Positions 1-9,280 of a DNA stretch of 43,471 nt are shown here, one piece after another; positions within the stretch are counted from its first letter, which is position 1; every line of letters starts with the position of its first letter. The DNA is from an uncultured Lysobacterales bacterium (lineage in GTDB: Bacteria; Pseudomonadota; Gammaproteobacteria; Xanthomonadales; SZUA-36): contig CALDVW010000086.1 in NCBI GenBank assembly GCA_937924405.1, forward strand, positions 1 through 43,471. Reading direction: 5' to 3'. The position numbers and the translations under genes are program-made. Below the pieces are notes generated by a model that did not search any database, was not told the DNA's origin, and saw only the letters and a list, made by a program, of their open reading frames with translations.

Positions 1-141
1 GAGATGGTGATGCCGGGTGACAACGTGCAGATGCAGGTATCGCTGATTGCGCCGATTGCGATGGAAGAAGGTCTGCGCTTTGCGATTCGCGAAGGCGGAC
101 GGACGGTTGGCGCCGGCGTTGTCGCCAAGATCCACGAGTAA
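1..141 (+). CDS. tuf: Elongation factor Tu, C-terminal fragment
   Basis: Only the last 46 codons and the stop are inside the window; the gene starts upstream. The peptide runs from [10 protein letters not shown] to GVVAKIHE, the end of domain 3 of EF-Tu, the GTPase that brings aminoacyl-tRNA to the ribosome. MPGDN, the RFAIREGG turn and the VGAGVV strand are all hallmark EF-Tu residues. It lies 20 bases before rpsJ, so the str and S10 operons abut here, as in many gammaproteobacteria outside the Enterobacteriaceae. Whether this is tufA or a second copy cannot be told from the fragment. Confidence 0.96.
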   Translation, partial: EMVMPGDNVQMQVSLIAPIAMEEGLRFAIREGGRTVGAGVVAKIHE

Positions 142-161
142 ACATTAAAGCGAGTAAGAAA

Positions 162-473
162 ATGGCTGACCAGAGAATTCGCATCCGTTTGAAAGCATTT
201 GATCATCGTTTGATCGATCGCTCGGCGGCTGAAATTGTGGAAACCGCGAAAAGGACCGGCGCTCAGGTGCTGGGTCCGATTCCCTTACCCACCAGGATTG
301 AACGGCACACCGTGCTGATCTCACCCCATGTGAACAAGGATGCGCGCGACCAGTACGAAACCCGTACGCACAAGCGCCTGATGGATATCGTGGATCCCAA
401 TGACAAGACCGTGGATGCATTGATGAAGCTGGACCTGGCCGCCGGCGTTGACGTACAGATCAAGCTGTACTGA
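162..473 (+). CDS. rpsJ: 30S ribosomal protein S10 (NusE)
   Basis: This is 103 residues, the normal length for S10. It begins [19 protein letters not shown] and contains the characteristic GPIPLPTR and [17 protein letters not shown] segments. S10 is in the head of the small subunit and, as NusE, also joins NusB and NusG in transcription antitermination. It is the first gene of the S10 block and follows tuf after 20 bases. The ribosome binding site is weak (AGCGAG), so translation may be coupled to tuf. Identity is certain from the sequence. Confidence 0.98.
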   Translation: MADQRIRIRLKAFDHRLIDRSAAEIVETAKRTGAQVLGPIPLPTRIERHTVLISPHVNKDARDQYETRTHKRLMDIVDPNDKTVDALMKLDLAAGVDVQIKLY

Positions 474-505
474 TCGCCTGGTCTTACCGGATAGAAGGCA
501 GAGCA

Positions 506-1150
506 ATGAAGATTGGATTATTAGGACGCAAACGTGGCATGACCCGCGTATTCACCGAAGAAGGTAACAGCGTGCCGGTGACGGTAATCGAGGTTGACCC
601 GAATCGTGTAACCCAGGTGAAGAATGAAGATACCGATGGTTACCGTTCAGTTCAGGTCACTTTCGGCCGGCGCCGTGCCAACCTGGTGAATAAGCCGGTA
701 ACCGGACACTATGCGAAAGCCGGGGTAGAAGCAGGCGAAGGCCTGTGGGAGCTGCGGTTGGCCAAGGGTGAAGGTGAAGAGCTGGAAGCCGGTTCCGAAC
801 TGAAGGTTGACATGTTCGAGGCAGGTGAAATGGTTGACGTGACAGGAACCAGTAAAGGTAAAGGTTTCGCAGGTACTGTCAAACGGCATAACTTCAGCAT
901 GCAGGATGCCACCCATGGCAACTCGCTGGCTCACCGTGCACCCGGCTCTATCGGCCAGTGCCAGACTCCGGGCCGCGTGTTCAAAGGCAAGAAAATGGCC
1001 GGACAGATGGGTGATGCGCGAGTTACCACTCAAAATCTTGAAGTGGTTCGTGTCGATGCAGAACGCAACCTGCTCCTGATCAAAGGTGCGGTTCCCGGAG
1101 CAGCCGGCGGCGCTGTGATGGTCCGTCCTTCCGTGAAGGCGATTCAATAA
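506..1150 (+). CDS. rplC: 50S ribosomal protein L3
   Basis: This is 214 residues with the L3 start [16 protein letters not shown]. The long internal loop that reaches the peptidyl transferase centre is present around residues 130-165 ([15 protein letters not shown], then the [16 protein letters not shown] turn). The glutamine in GQCQTPG corresponds to the one methylated by PrmB in E. coli, so the modification may occur here; that is inference. L3 is an early 23S-binding assembly protein. The gene is 32 bases after rpsJ, behind an AAGG ribosome binding site. Confidence 0.98.
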   Translation: MKIGLLGRKRGMTRVFTEEGNSVPVTVIEVDPNRVTQVKNEDTDGYRSVQVTFGRRRANLVNKPVTGHYAKAGVEAGEGLWELRLAKGEGEELEAGSELKVDMFEAGEMVDVTGTSKGKGFAGTVKRHNFSMQDATHGNSLAHRAPGSIGQCQTPGRVFKGKKMAGQMGDARVTTQNLEVVRVDAERNLLLIKGAVPGAAGGAVMVRPSVKAIQ

Positions 1151-1170
1151 GGTTTTATGGAGATATGACC

Positions 1171-1773
1171 ATGCAACTCACAGTAGCAGGCGGTAAGGAC
1201 ATCAAGGTGTCTGAATCCACCTTTGGCCGGGAGTTTTCCGAGGCGCTGGTTCACCAGGTCGTTACCGCTTATCTGGCAGGTGGACGGTCCGGAACCAAGG
1301 CCCAGAAAAACCGTTCGGAAGCCCGCGGCGGCGGCAAAAAGCCCTGGCGTCAGAAAGGCACCGGCCGGGCCCGTGCCGGCACTATTCGCAGCCCGATCTG
1401 GCGCGGCGGTGGCAGGACATTTGCAGCCACCCCCAGAGACCACTCGCAGAAGGTCAATCGTAAGATGTACCGTGGCGCAATGCAGGCCATACTTTCAGAG
1501 CTTGTCCGGCAGGACCGGTTGATCATTGTGGAGGCGCTGGATATTTCAGAGCCGAAAACAAAAAACATGCTGGGCAAGCTGGCTGATATGGGCTTCGAAA
1601 GAGGCCTGATCGTAGCCAAGGACCTGGATGAGAATGTCTATCTGTCATCACGGAATGTTCCAGGTGTCTACACGCTCGATGTGGCCGATATCGATCCGGT
1701 AAGCCTCGTCGCTGCCGACAAGGTGATCATGACTGTGGATGCAGTCAAGCAGATTCAGGAGTGGCTGGGATGA
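1171..1773 (+). CDS. rplD: 50S ribosomal protein L4
   Basis: This is 200 residues from the start at 1171 (MQLTVAGG). A start two codons earlier at 1165 is possible, but it leaves only 2 bases after the GGAG at 1159-1162, against 8 for 1171. The loop rich in basic residues ([26 protein letters not shown]) is the extension that lines the exit tunnel. In E. coli L4 also represses its own S10 operon through the leader and NusA; that leader would lie outside this window. The stop overlaps the rplW start (ATGA). Confidence 0.97.
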   Translation: MQLTVAGGKDIKVSESTFGREFSEALVHQVVTAYLAGGRSGTKAQKNRSEARGGGKKPWRQKGTGRARAGTIRSPIWRGGGRTFAATPRDHSQKVNRKMYRGAMQAILSELVRQDRLIIVEALDISEPKTKNMLGKLADMGFERGLIVAKDLDENVYLSSRNVPGVYTLDVADIDPVSLVAADKVIMTVDAVKQIQEWLG

Positions 1774-2072
1774 GCAGTGATCGTTTATACCAGGTATTGC
1801 TTTCACCACGCGTTACTGAAAAGACGACGCTGGTGGGAGAGAGCAGCAATCAGTATGTGTTCCACGTAGTCAATGACGCCAGCAAGTCTGAAGTCAAGGG
1901 CGCGGTGGAGTTGCTGTTCGACGTCAACGTGGAGGCAGTCCGCATTGTCAACGTCAAAGGTAAGAGCAAGTCTTTCCGCATGCGTCCCGGTCGGCGCAGC
2001 GATTGGAAAAAGGCTTATGTTCGCGTGCAGGAAGATCAGGTCATCGACTTCCTGGGCGGAGAATCAGTTTAA
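1770..2072 (+). CDS. rplW: 50S ribosomal protein L23
   Basis: This is 100 residues starting [20 protein letters not shown]. The ATG at 1770 overlaps the rplD stop by 4 bases and has AGGAG at 1757-1761. A GTG three codons upstream lies on the ribosome binding site itself and was not used. L23 sits at the tunnel exit and docks trigger factor and SRP. The [31 protein letters not shown] stretch is the usual L23 extended loop (residues about 50-80). Translation is probably coupled to rplD. Confidence 0.96.
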   Translation: MSSDRLYQVLLSPRVTEKTTLVGESSNQYVFHVVNDASKSEVKGAVELLFDVNVEAVRIVNVKGKSKSFRMRPGRRSDWKKAYVRVQEDQVIDFLGGESV

Positions 2073-2084
2073 GGACAAATAGTC

Positions 2085-2912
2085 ATGGCAATTGTTAAGG
2101 CAAAACCTACATCGCCAGGGCGCCGAGGTGTCGTTCAGGTCAAGCATCCGCACTTACACAAGGGTGCGCCGTATCCTGGGCTGGTGGAGAAAAAATCCAA
2201 GACGGGTGGTCGAAATAACGCCGGTCGGATTACCACGCGCCATCGGGGCGGTGGACATAAACAACACTATCGCGTCATAGATTTCAAGCGTGATAAGGAC
2301 GGAATCATCGGGCGCGTTGAGCGTATCGAGTACGATCCCAACCGGACTGCGCATATCGCACTGGTGCTCTATACCGATGGCGAGCGGCGCTACATTATCG
2401 CGCCAAAAGGCTTGCGGGCAGGAGACCAGGTGGTCAGCGGCCGTGAAGCTGCGATCAAACCCGGCAATTGCATGCCGTTGCGCAATATTCCAATGGGATC
2501 AGTGGTCCACTGTGTCGAGATGAAACCCGGCAAAGGTGCCCAACTGGCACGCAGCGCCGGCGCCGCGGTCCAGCTTATTGCTCGCGAAGGACAATATGCA
2601 ACGCTCAGGTTGCGTTCCGGAGAGATGCGCAAGGTGCCTTCGCGCTGCCGTGCGACCATCGGTGAGGTTTCCAACTCGGAACACAACCTCGAGAAGCTGG
2701 GTAAGGCTGGCGCCACCCGCTGGAGAGGTGTGCGGCCCACCGTTCGCGGTGTCGCCATGAACCCGGTGGATCATCCGCATGGTGGTGGTGAGGGACGCAC
2801 GTCCGGTGGACGTCATCCGGTATCACCCTGGGGTGTTCCTACCAAGGGATACAAGACCCGCAAGAACAGGACGACTGACAAATTCATCGTTCGTAAACGT
2901 TCAGGTAAATAA
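2085..2912 (+). CDS. rplB: 50S ribosomal protein L2
   Basis: This is 275 residues, the normal length. It shows the L2 RNA-binding fold with [19 protein letters not shown] near the N-terminus, and near the C-terminus the conserved [11 protein letters not shown] followed by PVSPWG, including the histidine once proposed to take part in peptidyl transfer. L2 helps join the subunits and binds 23S rRNA domain IV. It lies 12 bases after rplW and 11 bases before rpsS. Identity is certain. Confidence 0.98.
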   Translation: MAIVKAKPTSPGRRGVVQVKHPHLHKGAPYPGLVEKKSKTGGRNNAGRITTRHRGGGHKQHYRVIDFKRDKDGIIGRVERIEYDPNRTAHIALVLYTDGERRYIIAPKGLRAGDQVVSGREAAIKPGNCMPLRNIPMGSVVHCVEMKPGKGAQLARSAGAAVQLIAREGQYATLRLRSGEMRKVPSRCRATIGEVSNSEHNLEKLGKAGATRWRGVRPTVRGVAMNPVDHPHGGGEGRTSGGRHPVSPWGVPTKGYKTRKNRTTDKFIVRKRSGK

Positions 2913-2923
2913 CAGGTAAAGCT

Positions 2924-3196
2924 ATGCCACGTTCGATAAAGAAAGGACCGTTCGTTGATCATCACCTGATGAAAAAGGTGAGTGATTCTGTTGCGACGAA
3001 CAACAAGCGCCCGATCAAGACCTGGTCACGCCGTTCCATGATCCTGCCGGAAATGGTGGGTCTTACCATTGCGGTCCATAACGGACGCCAGCACGTTCCG
3101 ATCCTGATCAGTGATCAGATGATCGGCCACAAGCTCGGTGAATTCGCGGCTACCCGGACCTTCAGGGGTCATTCGGGTGACCGCAAAACGAAGTAG
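2924..3196 (+). CDS. rpsS: 30S ribosomal protein S19
   Basis: This is 90 residues, starting [15 protein letters not shown] and containing the family signature [20 protein letters not shown] and the [16 protein letters not shown] tail. S19 forms a heterodimer with S13 in the head of the 30S subunit near the A-site finger. The gene is 11 bases after rplB and 8 bases before rplV, inside the S10 transcription unit. Length and sequence leave no real alternative. Confidence 0.98.
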   Translation: MPRSIKKGPFVDHHLMKKVSDSVATNNKRPIKTWSRRSMILPEMVGLTIAVHNGRQHVPILISDQMIGHKLGEFAATRTFRGHSGDRKTK

Positions 3197-3204
3197 GTGT
3201 TGCC

Positions 3205-3552
3205 ATGCAAGCGACTGCACGATTGAAAAACGCGCGCATTTCAGCGCAAAAGGTACGTCTGGTAGCTGACCAGGTGCGTGGTATGCCTGTTGAACAGGCT
3301 GAACAGCTCCTGACATTTAGCACTAAAAAGGCGGCGCACATTGTTAAAAAAGTTCTGTTATCGGCAATTGCCAATGCGGAACACAATGAGGGCGCCGACA
3401 TCGATGAGCTGAAAGTCAGCACGATCATGATCGACGAAGGCCCGACATTCAAACGTGGCCGCGCCAGGGCTAAAGGCCGTGGTACTCGAATTCTGAAACG
3501 GAACAGTCACATTACCGTGACTGTCGCCGACGACAATACGGGACAAGCATAA
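3205..3552 (+). CDS. rplV: 50S ribosomal protein L22
   Basis: This is 115 residues. The conserved [15 protein letters not shown] region and the beta-hairpin ending [18 protein letters not shown] are both present; the hairpin lines the exit tunnel next to L4 and is the site of macrolide-resistance changes in other bacteria. No deletion is visible in it. The stop TAA shares its last base with the rpsC start (TAATG), so rplV and rpsC are translationally coupled. Confidence 0.97.
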   Translation: MQATARLKNARISAQKVRLVADQVRGMPVEQAEQLLTFSTKKAAHIVKKVLLSAIANAEHNEGADIDELKVSTIMIDEGPTFKRGRARAKGRGTRILKRNSHITVTVADDNTGQA

Positions 3553-4229
3553 TGGGTCAGAAGGTACATCCAATAGGGTTTCGCCTGGGTATCGCCAAGG
3601 ACTGGAATTCAACCTGGTTCGCGGAAAAAGGCGACTATGCAGAACTGTTGAACTCTGATCTCCAGGTTCGAGAGTATCTGCAAAAGCGTCTCGCGCAGGC
3701 GGCAGTCAGCAGGATTCAGATAGAGCGTCCGGCCAAGTCCGCGCGCATTACGATCCACACCGCGCGACCCGGCATTGTGATCGGCAAAAAAGGTGAAGAT
3801 ATCGAGCGCCTGCGCCGTGAAGTCAGCCAGCTGATGGGCGTTCCCACGCACATCACGGTGGCGGAAATTCGCAAGCCCGAGCTGGACGCACAGCTGGTGG
3901 CCGAAGGTATTGCCCAACAATTGGAACGCCGTATCATGTTCCGCCGCGCGATGAAGCGTGCGGTTGGCAATTCAATGCGCCTGGGCGCGTTGGGTATCAA
4001 GGTCCTCGTATCCGGCCGTCTGAATGGCACCGACATTGCTCGCAGTGAGTGGTACCGGGAAGGTCGCGTACCGCTGCACACCTTGCGCGCTGATGTTGAC
4101 TACGGTGTTGTTGAAGCAAAGACAACCTATGGCGTTCTGGGTGTAAAGGTCTGGATCTATAAAGGCGAAGTTTACAACTTGTATGCTTCTGAAAGTGAGA
4201 ACAAGCGCAACCCGGCGGTTGCCAGCTAG
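3552..4229 (+). CDS. rpsC: 30S ribosomal protein S3
   Basis: This is 225 residues starting [17 protein letters not shown] domain is visible with its GKKG loop at residues 78-81 ([14 protein letters not shown]). The C-terminal domain has the [31 protein letters not shown] block. S3 lies at the mRNA entry channel and, with S4 and S5, contributes to helicase activity on incoming mRNA. The gene starts inside the rplV stop codon and is 11 bases ahead of rplP. Confidence 0.98.
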   Translation: MGQKVHPIGFRLGIAKDWNSTWFAEKGDYAELLNSDLQVREYLQKRLAQAAVSRIQIERPAKSARITIHTARPGIVIGKKGEDIERLRREVSQLMGVPTHITVAEIRKPELDAQLVAEGIAQQLERRIMFRRAMKRAVGNSMRLGALGIKVLVSGRLNGTDIARSEWYREGRVPLHTLRADVDYGVVEAKTTYGVLGVKVWIYKGEVYNLYASESENKRNPAVAS

Positions 4230-4240
4230 GAGATAGAGAA

Positions 4241-4654
4241 ATGCTGCAGCCCAAGCGAACAAAATTCAGAAAGCAGCAAAAAGGTCGTAACCGTGGCCTG
4301 GCGCAGGTAGGTAACCGCGTCAGTTTCGGTGAGTATGGCCTGAAGGCGACATCCCGCGGCTTTGTTACGGCACGCCAGATTGAAGCTGCCCGTCGTGCAA
4401 TCACCCGCTACGTAAAACGTGGTGGAAAGCTGTGGATACGGGTATTTCCGGACAAACCGATTTCAAAAAAGCCGGTTGAAGTCCGTATGGGTAAAGGTAA
4501 AGGAAATGTCGAATACTGGGTGGCTCCGATTCAGCCCGGCCGGGTAATGTATGAAATTCAGGGTGTGACGGAAGATCAGGCCCGCGAAGCATTTCGACTT
4601 GCCTCCGCCAAGCTGGCGGTGCAAACCACTTTCGTCAAGAGGTCTGTACTGTGA
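4241..4654 (+). CDS. rplP: 50S ribosomal protein L16
   Basis: This is 137 residues with the L16 start [17 protein letters not shown] and the signature block [16 protein letters not shown] near residue 80. That block contains the arginine that the YcfD oxygenase hydroxylates in E. coli; whether it is modified here is unknown. L16 organises the A-site tRNA binding region of the large subunit. The gene is followed without a gap by rpmC, whose start overlaps this stop. Confidence 0.98.
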   Translation: MLQPKRTKFRKQQKGRNRGLAQVGNRVSFGEYGLKATSRGFVTARQIEAARRAITRYVKRGGKLWIRVFPDKPISKKPVEVRMGKGKGNVEYWVAPIQPGRVMYEIQGVTEDQAREAFRLASAKLAVQTTFVKRSVL

Positions 4655-4857
4655 TGAACACACAAGATTTGAGAGCAAAGAATGCCAGCGAGCTCGGCGA
4701 AGAGCTCAGTGGACTTTTACAGGAGCAGTTCAACCTGCGGATGCAGCGTGGTATCGGCCAGTTGGCCACCCCGCATGAGCTACGTCGGGTACGCAGAGAT
4801 ATCGCTCGCGTCAGAACAATCCTGAATGAAAAAAAGAAGGATGGTGAGTCGTCATGA
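4654..4857 (+). CDS. rpmC: 50S ribosomal protein L29
   Basis: This is 67 residues from ATG 4654; a GTG one codon earlier (4651) is an equally possible start and both overlap the rplP stop. The protein is the usual two-helix coiled pair with the signature [11 protein letters not shown] at residues 23-33 and [17 protein letters not shown] at the end. L29 lies beside L23 at the tunnel exit. The stop overlaps the rpsQ start as ATGA. Confidence 0.95.
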   Translation: MNTQDLRAKNASELGEELSGLLQEQFNLRMQRGIGQLATPHELRRVRRDIARVRTILNEKKKDGESS

Positions 4858-5114
4858 GCACGAGCGAATCTGTAAAACGCACCAAGACGGGTCGAGTCAC
4901 CAGCAACAAAGCTGACAAGACGGTGACGGTGATGCTGGAACGCCAGGTCAAACATCCGCTGTACGGCAAGTACATCAAGCGGTCGACCAGGGTACACGCG
5001 CACGATGAAGAAAACAGTTGCGCCGAAGGCGACCTGGTCAAGATCTCAGAATGCCGTCCGCTGTCAAAGAGCAAGAGCTGGCGGGTAGTGGAAATATTGG
5101 AGCGCGCTGAGTAA
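4854..5114 (+). CDS. rpsQ: 30S ribosomal protein S17
   Basis: This is 86 residues forming the OB-fold S17 protein. Conserved segments are [18 protein letters not shown] near the start, [15 protein letters not shown] in the middle and [25 protein letters not shown] near the end. S17 is a primary binder of the 5' domain of 16S rRNA. It overlaps rpmC by 4 bases and is the last gene of the S10 group, 41 bases before rplN, where E. coli has its spc promoter. No convincing promoter hexamers are visible in those 41 bases. Confidence 0.98.
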   Translation: MSTSESVKRTKTGRVTSNKADKTVTVMLERQVKHPLYGKYIKRSTRVHAHDEENSCAEGDLVKISECRPLSKSKSWRVVEILERAE

Positions 5115-5155
5115 GGCCGCAGGCCTGAAGCAAAGCGTAGCAAAGGACATCAACG

Positions 5156-5524
5156 ATGATACAGATGCAAAGCATGCTAGCAGCCGCCGACAACAGTGGC
5201 GCGCGCCGAATCCAGTGCATCAAGGTGCTGGGCGGTTCGAAGCGACGCTATGCGCGGATAGGCGACGTGATCAAGGTTACCGTCAAGGAAGCCATTCCGC
5301 GGGGCAAGGTAAAAAAAGGCGAAGTTTATAACGCAGTGGTCGTGCGGACACGGTCAGGTGTGCGTCGTGGCGACGGCTCACTGATCCGGTTCGATGGCAA
5401 TGCTGCCGTGCTGCTTGATGCGAAGCACGAGCCTATCGGTACCCGTATTTTTGGACCCGTGACCCGTGAATTGCGCTCTGAGCGATTCATGAAAATCGTC
5501 TCGTTGGCGCCAGAAGTGCTGTAG
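5156..5524 (+). CDS. rplN: 50S ribosomal protein L14
   Basis: This is 122 residues, the family length, starting [19 protein letters not shown]. The block [30 protein letters not shown] is the L14 signature, and it ends [14 protein letters not shown]14 forms intersubunit bridges with 16S rRNA and is the docking site of RsfS. It opens the spc group and is 17 bases before rplX. Confidence 0.98.
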   Translation: MIQMQSMLAAADNSGARRIQCIKVLGGSKRRYARIGDVIKVTVKEAIPRGKVKKGEVYNAVVVRTRSGVRRGDGSLIRFDGNAAVLLDAKHEPIGTRIFGPVTRELRSERFMKIVSLAPEVL

Positions 5525-5541
5525 GCCGGGAGAACAGGAAA

Positions 5542-5859
5542 ATGAAACGAATTCATAAAGGTGACGAAGTCATCGTAATTGCGGGCCGCAGCAAAGGTCA
5601 GCGCGGACATGTTTTACGTGTGGTCAGTGACAGTAAATTGCTGGTCGAAAATGTCAACATGGTGAAAAAGCATCAGAAGCCCAATCCGGCCATGAACCAG
5701 GCAGGGGGAATCGTGGAAAAGGAGTCTCCGATCCACGTATCTAACGTCGCCCTGTACAACCCGGGTAGCGGCAAGGGTGACCGGGTTTCATTCAAGAACC
5801 TGGGTGACGGCCGGAAAGTGCGTATTTTCAAATCCACCGGCGAAGCCGTGGATATTTAA
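5542..5859 (+). CDS. rplX: 50S ribosomal protein L24
   Basis: This is 105 residues. The N-terminal KOW motif is visible ([22 protein letters not shown]), followed by [16 protein letters not shown]24 is one of the two assembly initiator proteins of the large subunit and binds the 5' end of 23S rRNA. The gene is 10 bases ahead of rplE, within the spc group. Confidence 0.98.
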   Translation: MKRIHKGDEVIVIAGRSKGQRGHVLRVVSDSKLLVENVNMVKKHQKPNPAMNQAGGIVEKESPIHVSNVALYNPGSGKGDRVSFKNLGDGRKVRIFKSTGEAVDI

Positions 5860-5869
5860 GGATAGTCAA

Positions 5870-6412
5870 ATGTCCAGACTACAGAACTATTACAAAGAAA
5901 CCGTGGTGCCGGAGCTGGTTGAAAAATTCAGCTACGGCAACGTGATGGAAGTGCCCAAGATCACCAAGATCACTCTGAATATGGGTGTGGGTGAGGCCGT
6001 AGGTGACAAGAAAGTCATGGACCGTGCCCTTGGGGATATGACTGCAATCGCTGGTCAGAAGCCGATCGTGAACAATGCCCGCAGATCTGTGGCGAGCTTC
6101 AAGATTCGCGATGGTTGGCCGGTTGGGTGCAAGGTAACGCTGCGCCGGGAGCGGATGTACGAGTTCCTGGACCGCCTGGTGAATATCGCGATACCGCGAG
6201 TACGCGACTTCCGTGGGCTGAGCCGTAAATCGTTTGATGGCCGCGGCAACTTCAGCATGGGCGTCAAGGAACAGATCATGTTTCCGGAAATTGATTACGA
6301 CCAGATCGACGTCATCCGCGGAATGGACATCGCCATTACGACCACGGCGAAAAACGATGAGGAAGCGCTGGCATTGCTGCAGGCTTTTAACTTCCCGTTC
6401 AAAGAGAAATAA
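5870..6412 (+). CDS. rplE: 50S ribosomal protein L5
   Basis: This is 180 residues from ATG 5870 ([20 protein letters not shown]), behind AAGGA at 5858-5862. The open frame extends upstream into rplX but that part is not coding in any L5. Signatures are [13 protein letters not shown] and [31 protein letters not shown]5 binds 5S rRNA with L18 and contacts P-site tRNA. In E. coli the S8 repressor site of the spc operon covers the L5 start; this was not verified here. Confidence 0.97.
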   Translation: MSRLQNYYKETVVPELVEKFSYGNVMEVPKITKITLNMGVGEAVGDKKVMDRALGDMTAIAGQKPIVNNARRSVASFKIRDGWPVGCKVTLRRERMYEFLDRLVNIAIPRVRDFRGLSRKSFDGRGNFSMGVKEQIMFPEIDYDQIDVIRGMDIAITTTAKNDEEALALLQAFNFPFKEK

Positions 6413-6427
6413 GCGAAGGAAATCACG

Positions 6428-6733
6428 ATGGCAAAAGTATCAATGGTTAATCGCGAGAAAAAGCGTAGCAAGCTGGTGGCGAAGTACGCCAAGAAGCGCG
6501 CTGAGTTAAAGGCGATCATTACCAATCCGGACGTGGGATTTGAAGAACAGCAGGATGCGATGTTCAGGCTGCAGAAGTTGCCCCGTGATTCGAGCCCGGT
6601 ACGCCAGCGGAATCGCTGTGCCATTTCCGGCCGTCCACGCGGTTTCTACCGGAAGTTTGGATTGGGCCGTAACAAATTGCGTGAAGCCGCCATGCGCGGT
6701 GACGTACCAGGCCTGCGCAAGGCCAGCTGGTAA
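6428..6733 (+). CDS. rpsN: 30S ribosomal protein S14, zinc-free type
   Basis: This is 101 residues, the long form. It begins [17 protein letters not shown] and ends RRKFGLGR-like ([19 protein letters not shown], then [11 protein letters not shown]). Only one cysteine is present in the region where the short zinc-binding form has four, so this is the C-minus type. S14 sits in the 30S head next to S10 and S3. The gene is 15 bases after rplE and 14 before rpsH. Confidence 0.97.
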   Translation: MAKVSMVNREKKRSKLVAKYAKKRAELKAIITNPDVGFEEQQDAMFRLQKLPRDSSPVRQRNRCAISGRPRGFYRKFGLGRNKLREAAMRGDVPGLRKASW

Positions 6734-6747
6734 ACAGGAAGAATATC

Positions 6748-7143
6748 ATGAGTATGAGTGACCCTATTTCGGACATGCTGACACGGATTCGCAACGCCCA
6801 GGCGGTGCAGAAAACGACAGTCAATATCCCCGCTTCCAAGGTGAAGACGGGAATTGCAAGCGTCCTGAAGGATGAAGGATTTGTCAGTGATTTTCGCGAT
6901 GTTGAAGTCGATGGAAAGCCGGCGCTTGAAGTAACTCTCAAGTACCAGGACGGCCGCGGCGTCATCGAGACCTTGAAACGCGTGAGTCGGCCCGGCTTGC
7001 GCCGGTATTGTGGCAAAGACGATTTGCCGAAAATTCTGAACGGGCTTGGCATTGCTGTGATCAGTACTTCGCAGGGCATCATGACCGATGCTACAGCGCG
7101 TGCCGCCGGACAAGGCGGTGAAATCCTGTGCGTCGTCACGTGA
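6748..7143 (+). CDS. rpsH: 30S ribosomal protein S8
   Basis: This is 131 residues. The start [18 protein letters not shown] is placed at 6748, 7 bases after AGGAA; a second ATG at 6754 would be 13 bases away. The C-terminus has [20 protein letters not shown], the usual S8 signature. S8 binds helix 21 of 16S rRNA and in E. coli also represses the spc operon translationally. It lies 14 bases after rpsN and 25 before rplF. Confidence 0.97.
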   Translation: MSMSDPISDMLTRIRNAQAVQKTTVNIPASKVKTGIASVLKDEGFVSDFRDVEVDGKPALEVTLKYQDGRGVIETLKRVSRPGLRRYCGKDDLPKILNGLGIAVISTSQGIMTDATARAAGQGGEILCVVT

Positions 7144-7168
7144 TGCGATAAGGGATTGGGAGAAAAAC

Positions 7169-7696
7169 ATGTCACGTATAGCAAAAACCCCGATCGAATT
7201 ACCCTCCGGCGTTGAAATCAACGTACAGGGCGGTGAGGTCAAGGTGAAAGGCCCTAACGGAAACCTGGCGATGAGGCTGCATAGTAACGTCAGCCTGGAG
7301 AAAGCTGATGACAGCTTCATGGTGAAGCCCGCCAGTGACTCCGATACACCCATGGCTGGAACTTTTCGTTCCCTGGTAAACAACATGGTGATCGGTGTTT
7401 CCAGTGGTTTCGAAAAAAAGCTGACCCTGGTTGGTGTGGGATACCGCGCAGCGGTTCAGGGAAGCAAGCTGACCCTGGCCCTGGGATTCTCTCACCCTGT
7501 GGAATACACCGCGCCTGAAGGAATTACCATCGAAGCCCCGTCTCAGACAGAGATCGTGGTTAAGGGTTGCGACAAGCAGAAAGTTGGTCAGGTTGCTTCC
7601 GAGATCCGGGCGTTCCGTCCGCCGGAGCCCTACAAGGGCAAGGGCGTTCGTTATTCAGACGAACGGGTCGTGCGGAAAGAAGCCAAGAAAGCTTAA
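7169..7696 (+). CDS. rplF: 50S ribosomal protein L6
   Basis: This is 175 residues from ATG 7169 ([19 protein letters not shown]), behind a GGGAG-like site. The frame stays open further upstream into rpsH, but that extension is unlike any L6. The double fold is visible, with [23 protein letters not shown] in the middle and [17 protein letters not shown] as the family C-terminal signature. L6 lies near the sarcin-ricin loop and the factor-binding region. Confidence 0.97.
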   Translation: MSRIAKTPIELPSGVEINVQGGEVKVKGPNGNLAMRLHSNVSLEKADDSFMVKPASDSDTPMAGTFRSLVNNMVIGVSSGFEKKLTLVGVGYRAAVQGSKLTLALGFSHPVEYTAPEGITIEAPSQTEIVVKGCDKQKVGQVASEIRAFRPPEPYKGKGVRYSDERVVRKEAKKA

Positions 7697-7714
7697 GAGA
7701 ACGAGGAAACAGAG

Positions 7715-8071
7715 ATGGACATAAAAAAGGCAGCACGCATGCGCAGGGCTAGAAAGTCCCGTGCGCACATTCGCCGCCTCGGGAGGCCCCGGCTGACGGT
7801 ATTCCGCAGCGGCAGGCACATCTACGCCCAGGTGATCAGTTCGGAAGACGGCAACGTTCTTGCGTCTGCATCTACGCTGCAAAAGGATGTCAAGGCCAAG
7901 CTTAAAGGTACCTCGAACAAGGAAGCCGCAGCTGCAGTAGGTAAAGCTGTTGCTGAACAGGCGGTGAAGGCTGGCGTTAAAGACGTCGCATTCGACCGTT
8001 CCGGTTATCGCTATCACGGCCGAATCAAAGAATTGGCCGATGCAGCCCGCGAAGTCGGCTTGAACTTCTAA
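7715..8071 (+). CDS. rplR: 50S ribosomal protein L18
   Basis: This is 118 residues, starting [20 protein letters not shown] and ending [25 protein letters not shown], the 5S rRNA binding signature. L18 joins L5 and L25 in bringing 5S rRNA to the large subunit. The gene is 18 bases after rplF and 15 before rpsE. Confidence 0.98.
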   Translation: MDIKKAARMRRARKSRAHIRRLGRPRLTVFRSGRHIYAQVISSEDGNVLASASTLQKDVKAKLKGTSNKEAAAAVGKAVAEQAVKAGVKDVAFDRSGYRYHGRIKELADAAREVGLNF

Positions 8072-8086
8072 TAACAGGTAAGAAAC

Positions 8087-8599
8087 ATGGCGAATATGGA
8101 CAAAGATACAGGCGACGGCCTGCTTGAAAAACTGGTAAGCGTCAACCGTGTGGCCAAAGTGGTCAAGGGTGGCCGAATTTTCGGATTCACGGCACTGAGT
8201 GTGGTCGGCGACGGCAACGGCAAGATTGGCTTCGGATATGGCAAGGCACGTGAAGTACCTATCGCCATTCAGAAGTCCATGGAGAAAGCACGCCGTAACA
8301 TGGTTACTGTCACCTTGCGTGACGGAACACTTTGGCACGCGGTGAAGAGCAGTCATGCGGGGTCGCGTATCTACATGCAGCCGGCTTCCGAAGGTACCGG
8401 CGTTATTGCTGGTGGTGCAATGCGCGCCGTGCTTGAAACTGTTGGTGTTCGCAACGTACTGGCTAAGAGCGTGGGTTCCAATAACCCGATCAACCTGGTA
8501 CGCGCCACCATTAAGGGCCTGCAGGCAATGCAGAGCCCGCAGTCGGTGGCCAGCAAGCGCGGCAAGTCTGTAGACGAGATCATGGCGAACGTCGGGTAA
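8087..8599 (+). CDS. rpsE: 30S ribosomal protein S5
   Basis: This is 170 residues. The double-stranded RNA binding fold is visible as [33 protein letters not shown], followed by the C-terminal domain with [40 protein letters not shown]5 helps translational fidelity together with S4 and is part of the mRNA entry helicase. It is 5 bases ahead of rpmD. Confidence 0.98.
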   Translation: MANMDKDTGDGLLEKLVSVNRVAKVVKGGRIFGFTALSVVGDGNGKIGFGYGKAREVPIAIQKSMEKARRNMVTVTLRDGTLWHAVKSSHAGSRIYMQPASEGTGVIAGGAMRAVLETVGVRNVLAKSVGSNNPINLVRATIKGLQAMQSPQSVASKRGKSVDEIMANVG

Positions 8600-8604
8600 G
8601 GACA

Positions 8605-8793
8605 ATGGCTAAAAAGAAACAGATCAAAGTTACGTTGGTCCGGTCTCCGATCGGATTTCAGCCGAAGCACCGGGAATGTGCCCGTGGGCTAGGCCTCAAG
8701 CGCATGCATCAGGAGGTCGTGCTCGAAGATACGCCGTCCGTACGTGGCATGGTTAACAAGATTGATTACATGGTACGAGTGGAGAAAGCCTGA
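8605..8793 (+). CDS. rpmD: 50S ribosomal protein L30
   Basis: This is 62 residues (the family is about 60). It begins [18 protein letters not shown], then [31 protein letters not shown], the usual L30 pattern in which a conserved RGMxxKI follows the strand. The gene is 5 bases after rpsE and 55 bases before rplO. Confidence 0.97.
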   Translation: MAKKKQIKVTLVRSPIGFQPKHRECARGLGLKRMHQEVVLEDTPSVRGMVNKIDYMVRVEKA

Positions 8794-8848
8794 GGCCGGA
8801 AACGGCATGGTGGCAGCTCTGCGAACCGCAAATTGGAAAAGTACTGAC

Positions 8849-9280
8849 ATGAAACTTAATGAACTCAGCCCCGCAGCGGGCAGTAAAAAAAATCGCAAGC
8901 GCGTGGGCCGTGGTATCGGCTCAGGCGTGGGCAAAACGGCGGGTCGTGGCCATAAAGGCCAGAAATCGCGCTCTGGCGGTTACCACAAGGTCGGATTCGA
9001 AGGGGGGCAGATGCCTCTGCAACGCCGCTTGCCAAAGCGTGGATTTGCTTCACGTACGGCACGGTACAACGATGAAGTTCGTCTGTATCAGCTTCAGGTC
9101 ATGAAAGCCGACGTGATCGACCTTGAGACGCTCAAGGCTGAAAAAATAGTGAAGCACGATGCGCGCAAAGTAAAAATCATCAATACCGGCGAACTCGACC
9201 GTGCCATAACGGTTAAGGGTCTGGCGGTCACCAAGGGCGCCCAGTCCGCAATCGAAGCTGCGGGAGGCAAGGTAGAATAA
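8849..9280 (+). CDS. rplO: 50S ribosomal protein L15
   Basis: This is 143 residues from ATG 8849 ([20 protein letters not shown]), with GGAA about 10 bases upstream. The longer open frame that begins inside rpmD does not resemble L15. Signatures are [19 protein letters not shown] and [18 protein letters not shown]15 is a late assembly protein of the large subunit. Its stop shares a base with the secY start (TAATG), giving coupled translation. Confidence 0.97.
   Translation: MKLNELSPAAGSKKNRKRVGRGIGSGVGKTAGRGHKGQKSRSGGYHKVGFEGGQMPLQRRLPKRGFASRTARYNDEVRLYQLQVMKADVIDLETLKAEKIVKHDARKVKIINTGELDRAITVKGLAVTKGAQSAIEAAGGKVE

Noticed and set aside
1165-1170. Earlier rplD start
   Set aside because: Only 2 bases separate it from the ribosome binding site; 1171 has the normal spacing and fits known L4 starts.
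7655-8605. A 316-codon open frame on the - strand over rplR and rpsE
   Set aside because: It lies fully over two certain ribosomal protein genes and the translation shows no family features; it is a frame shadow.
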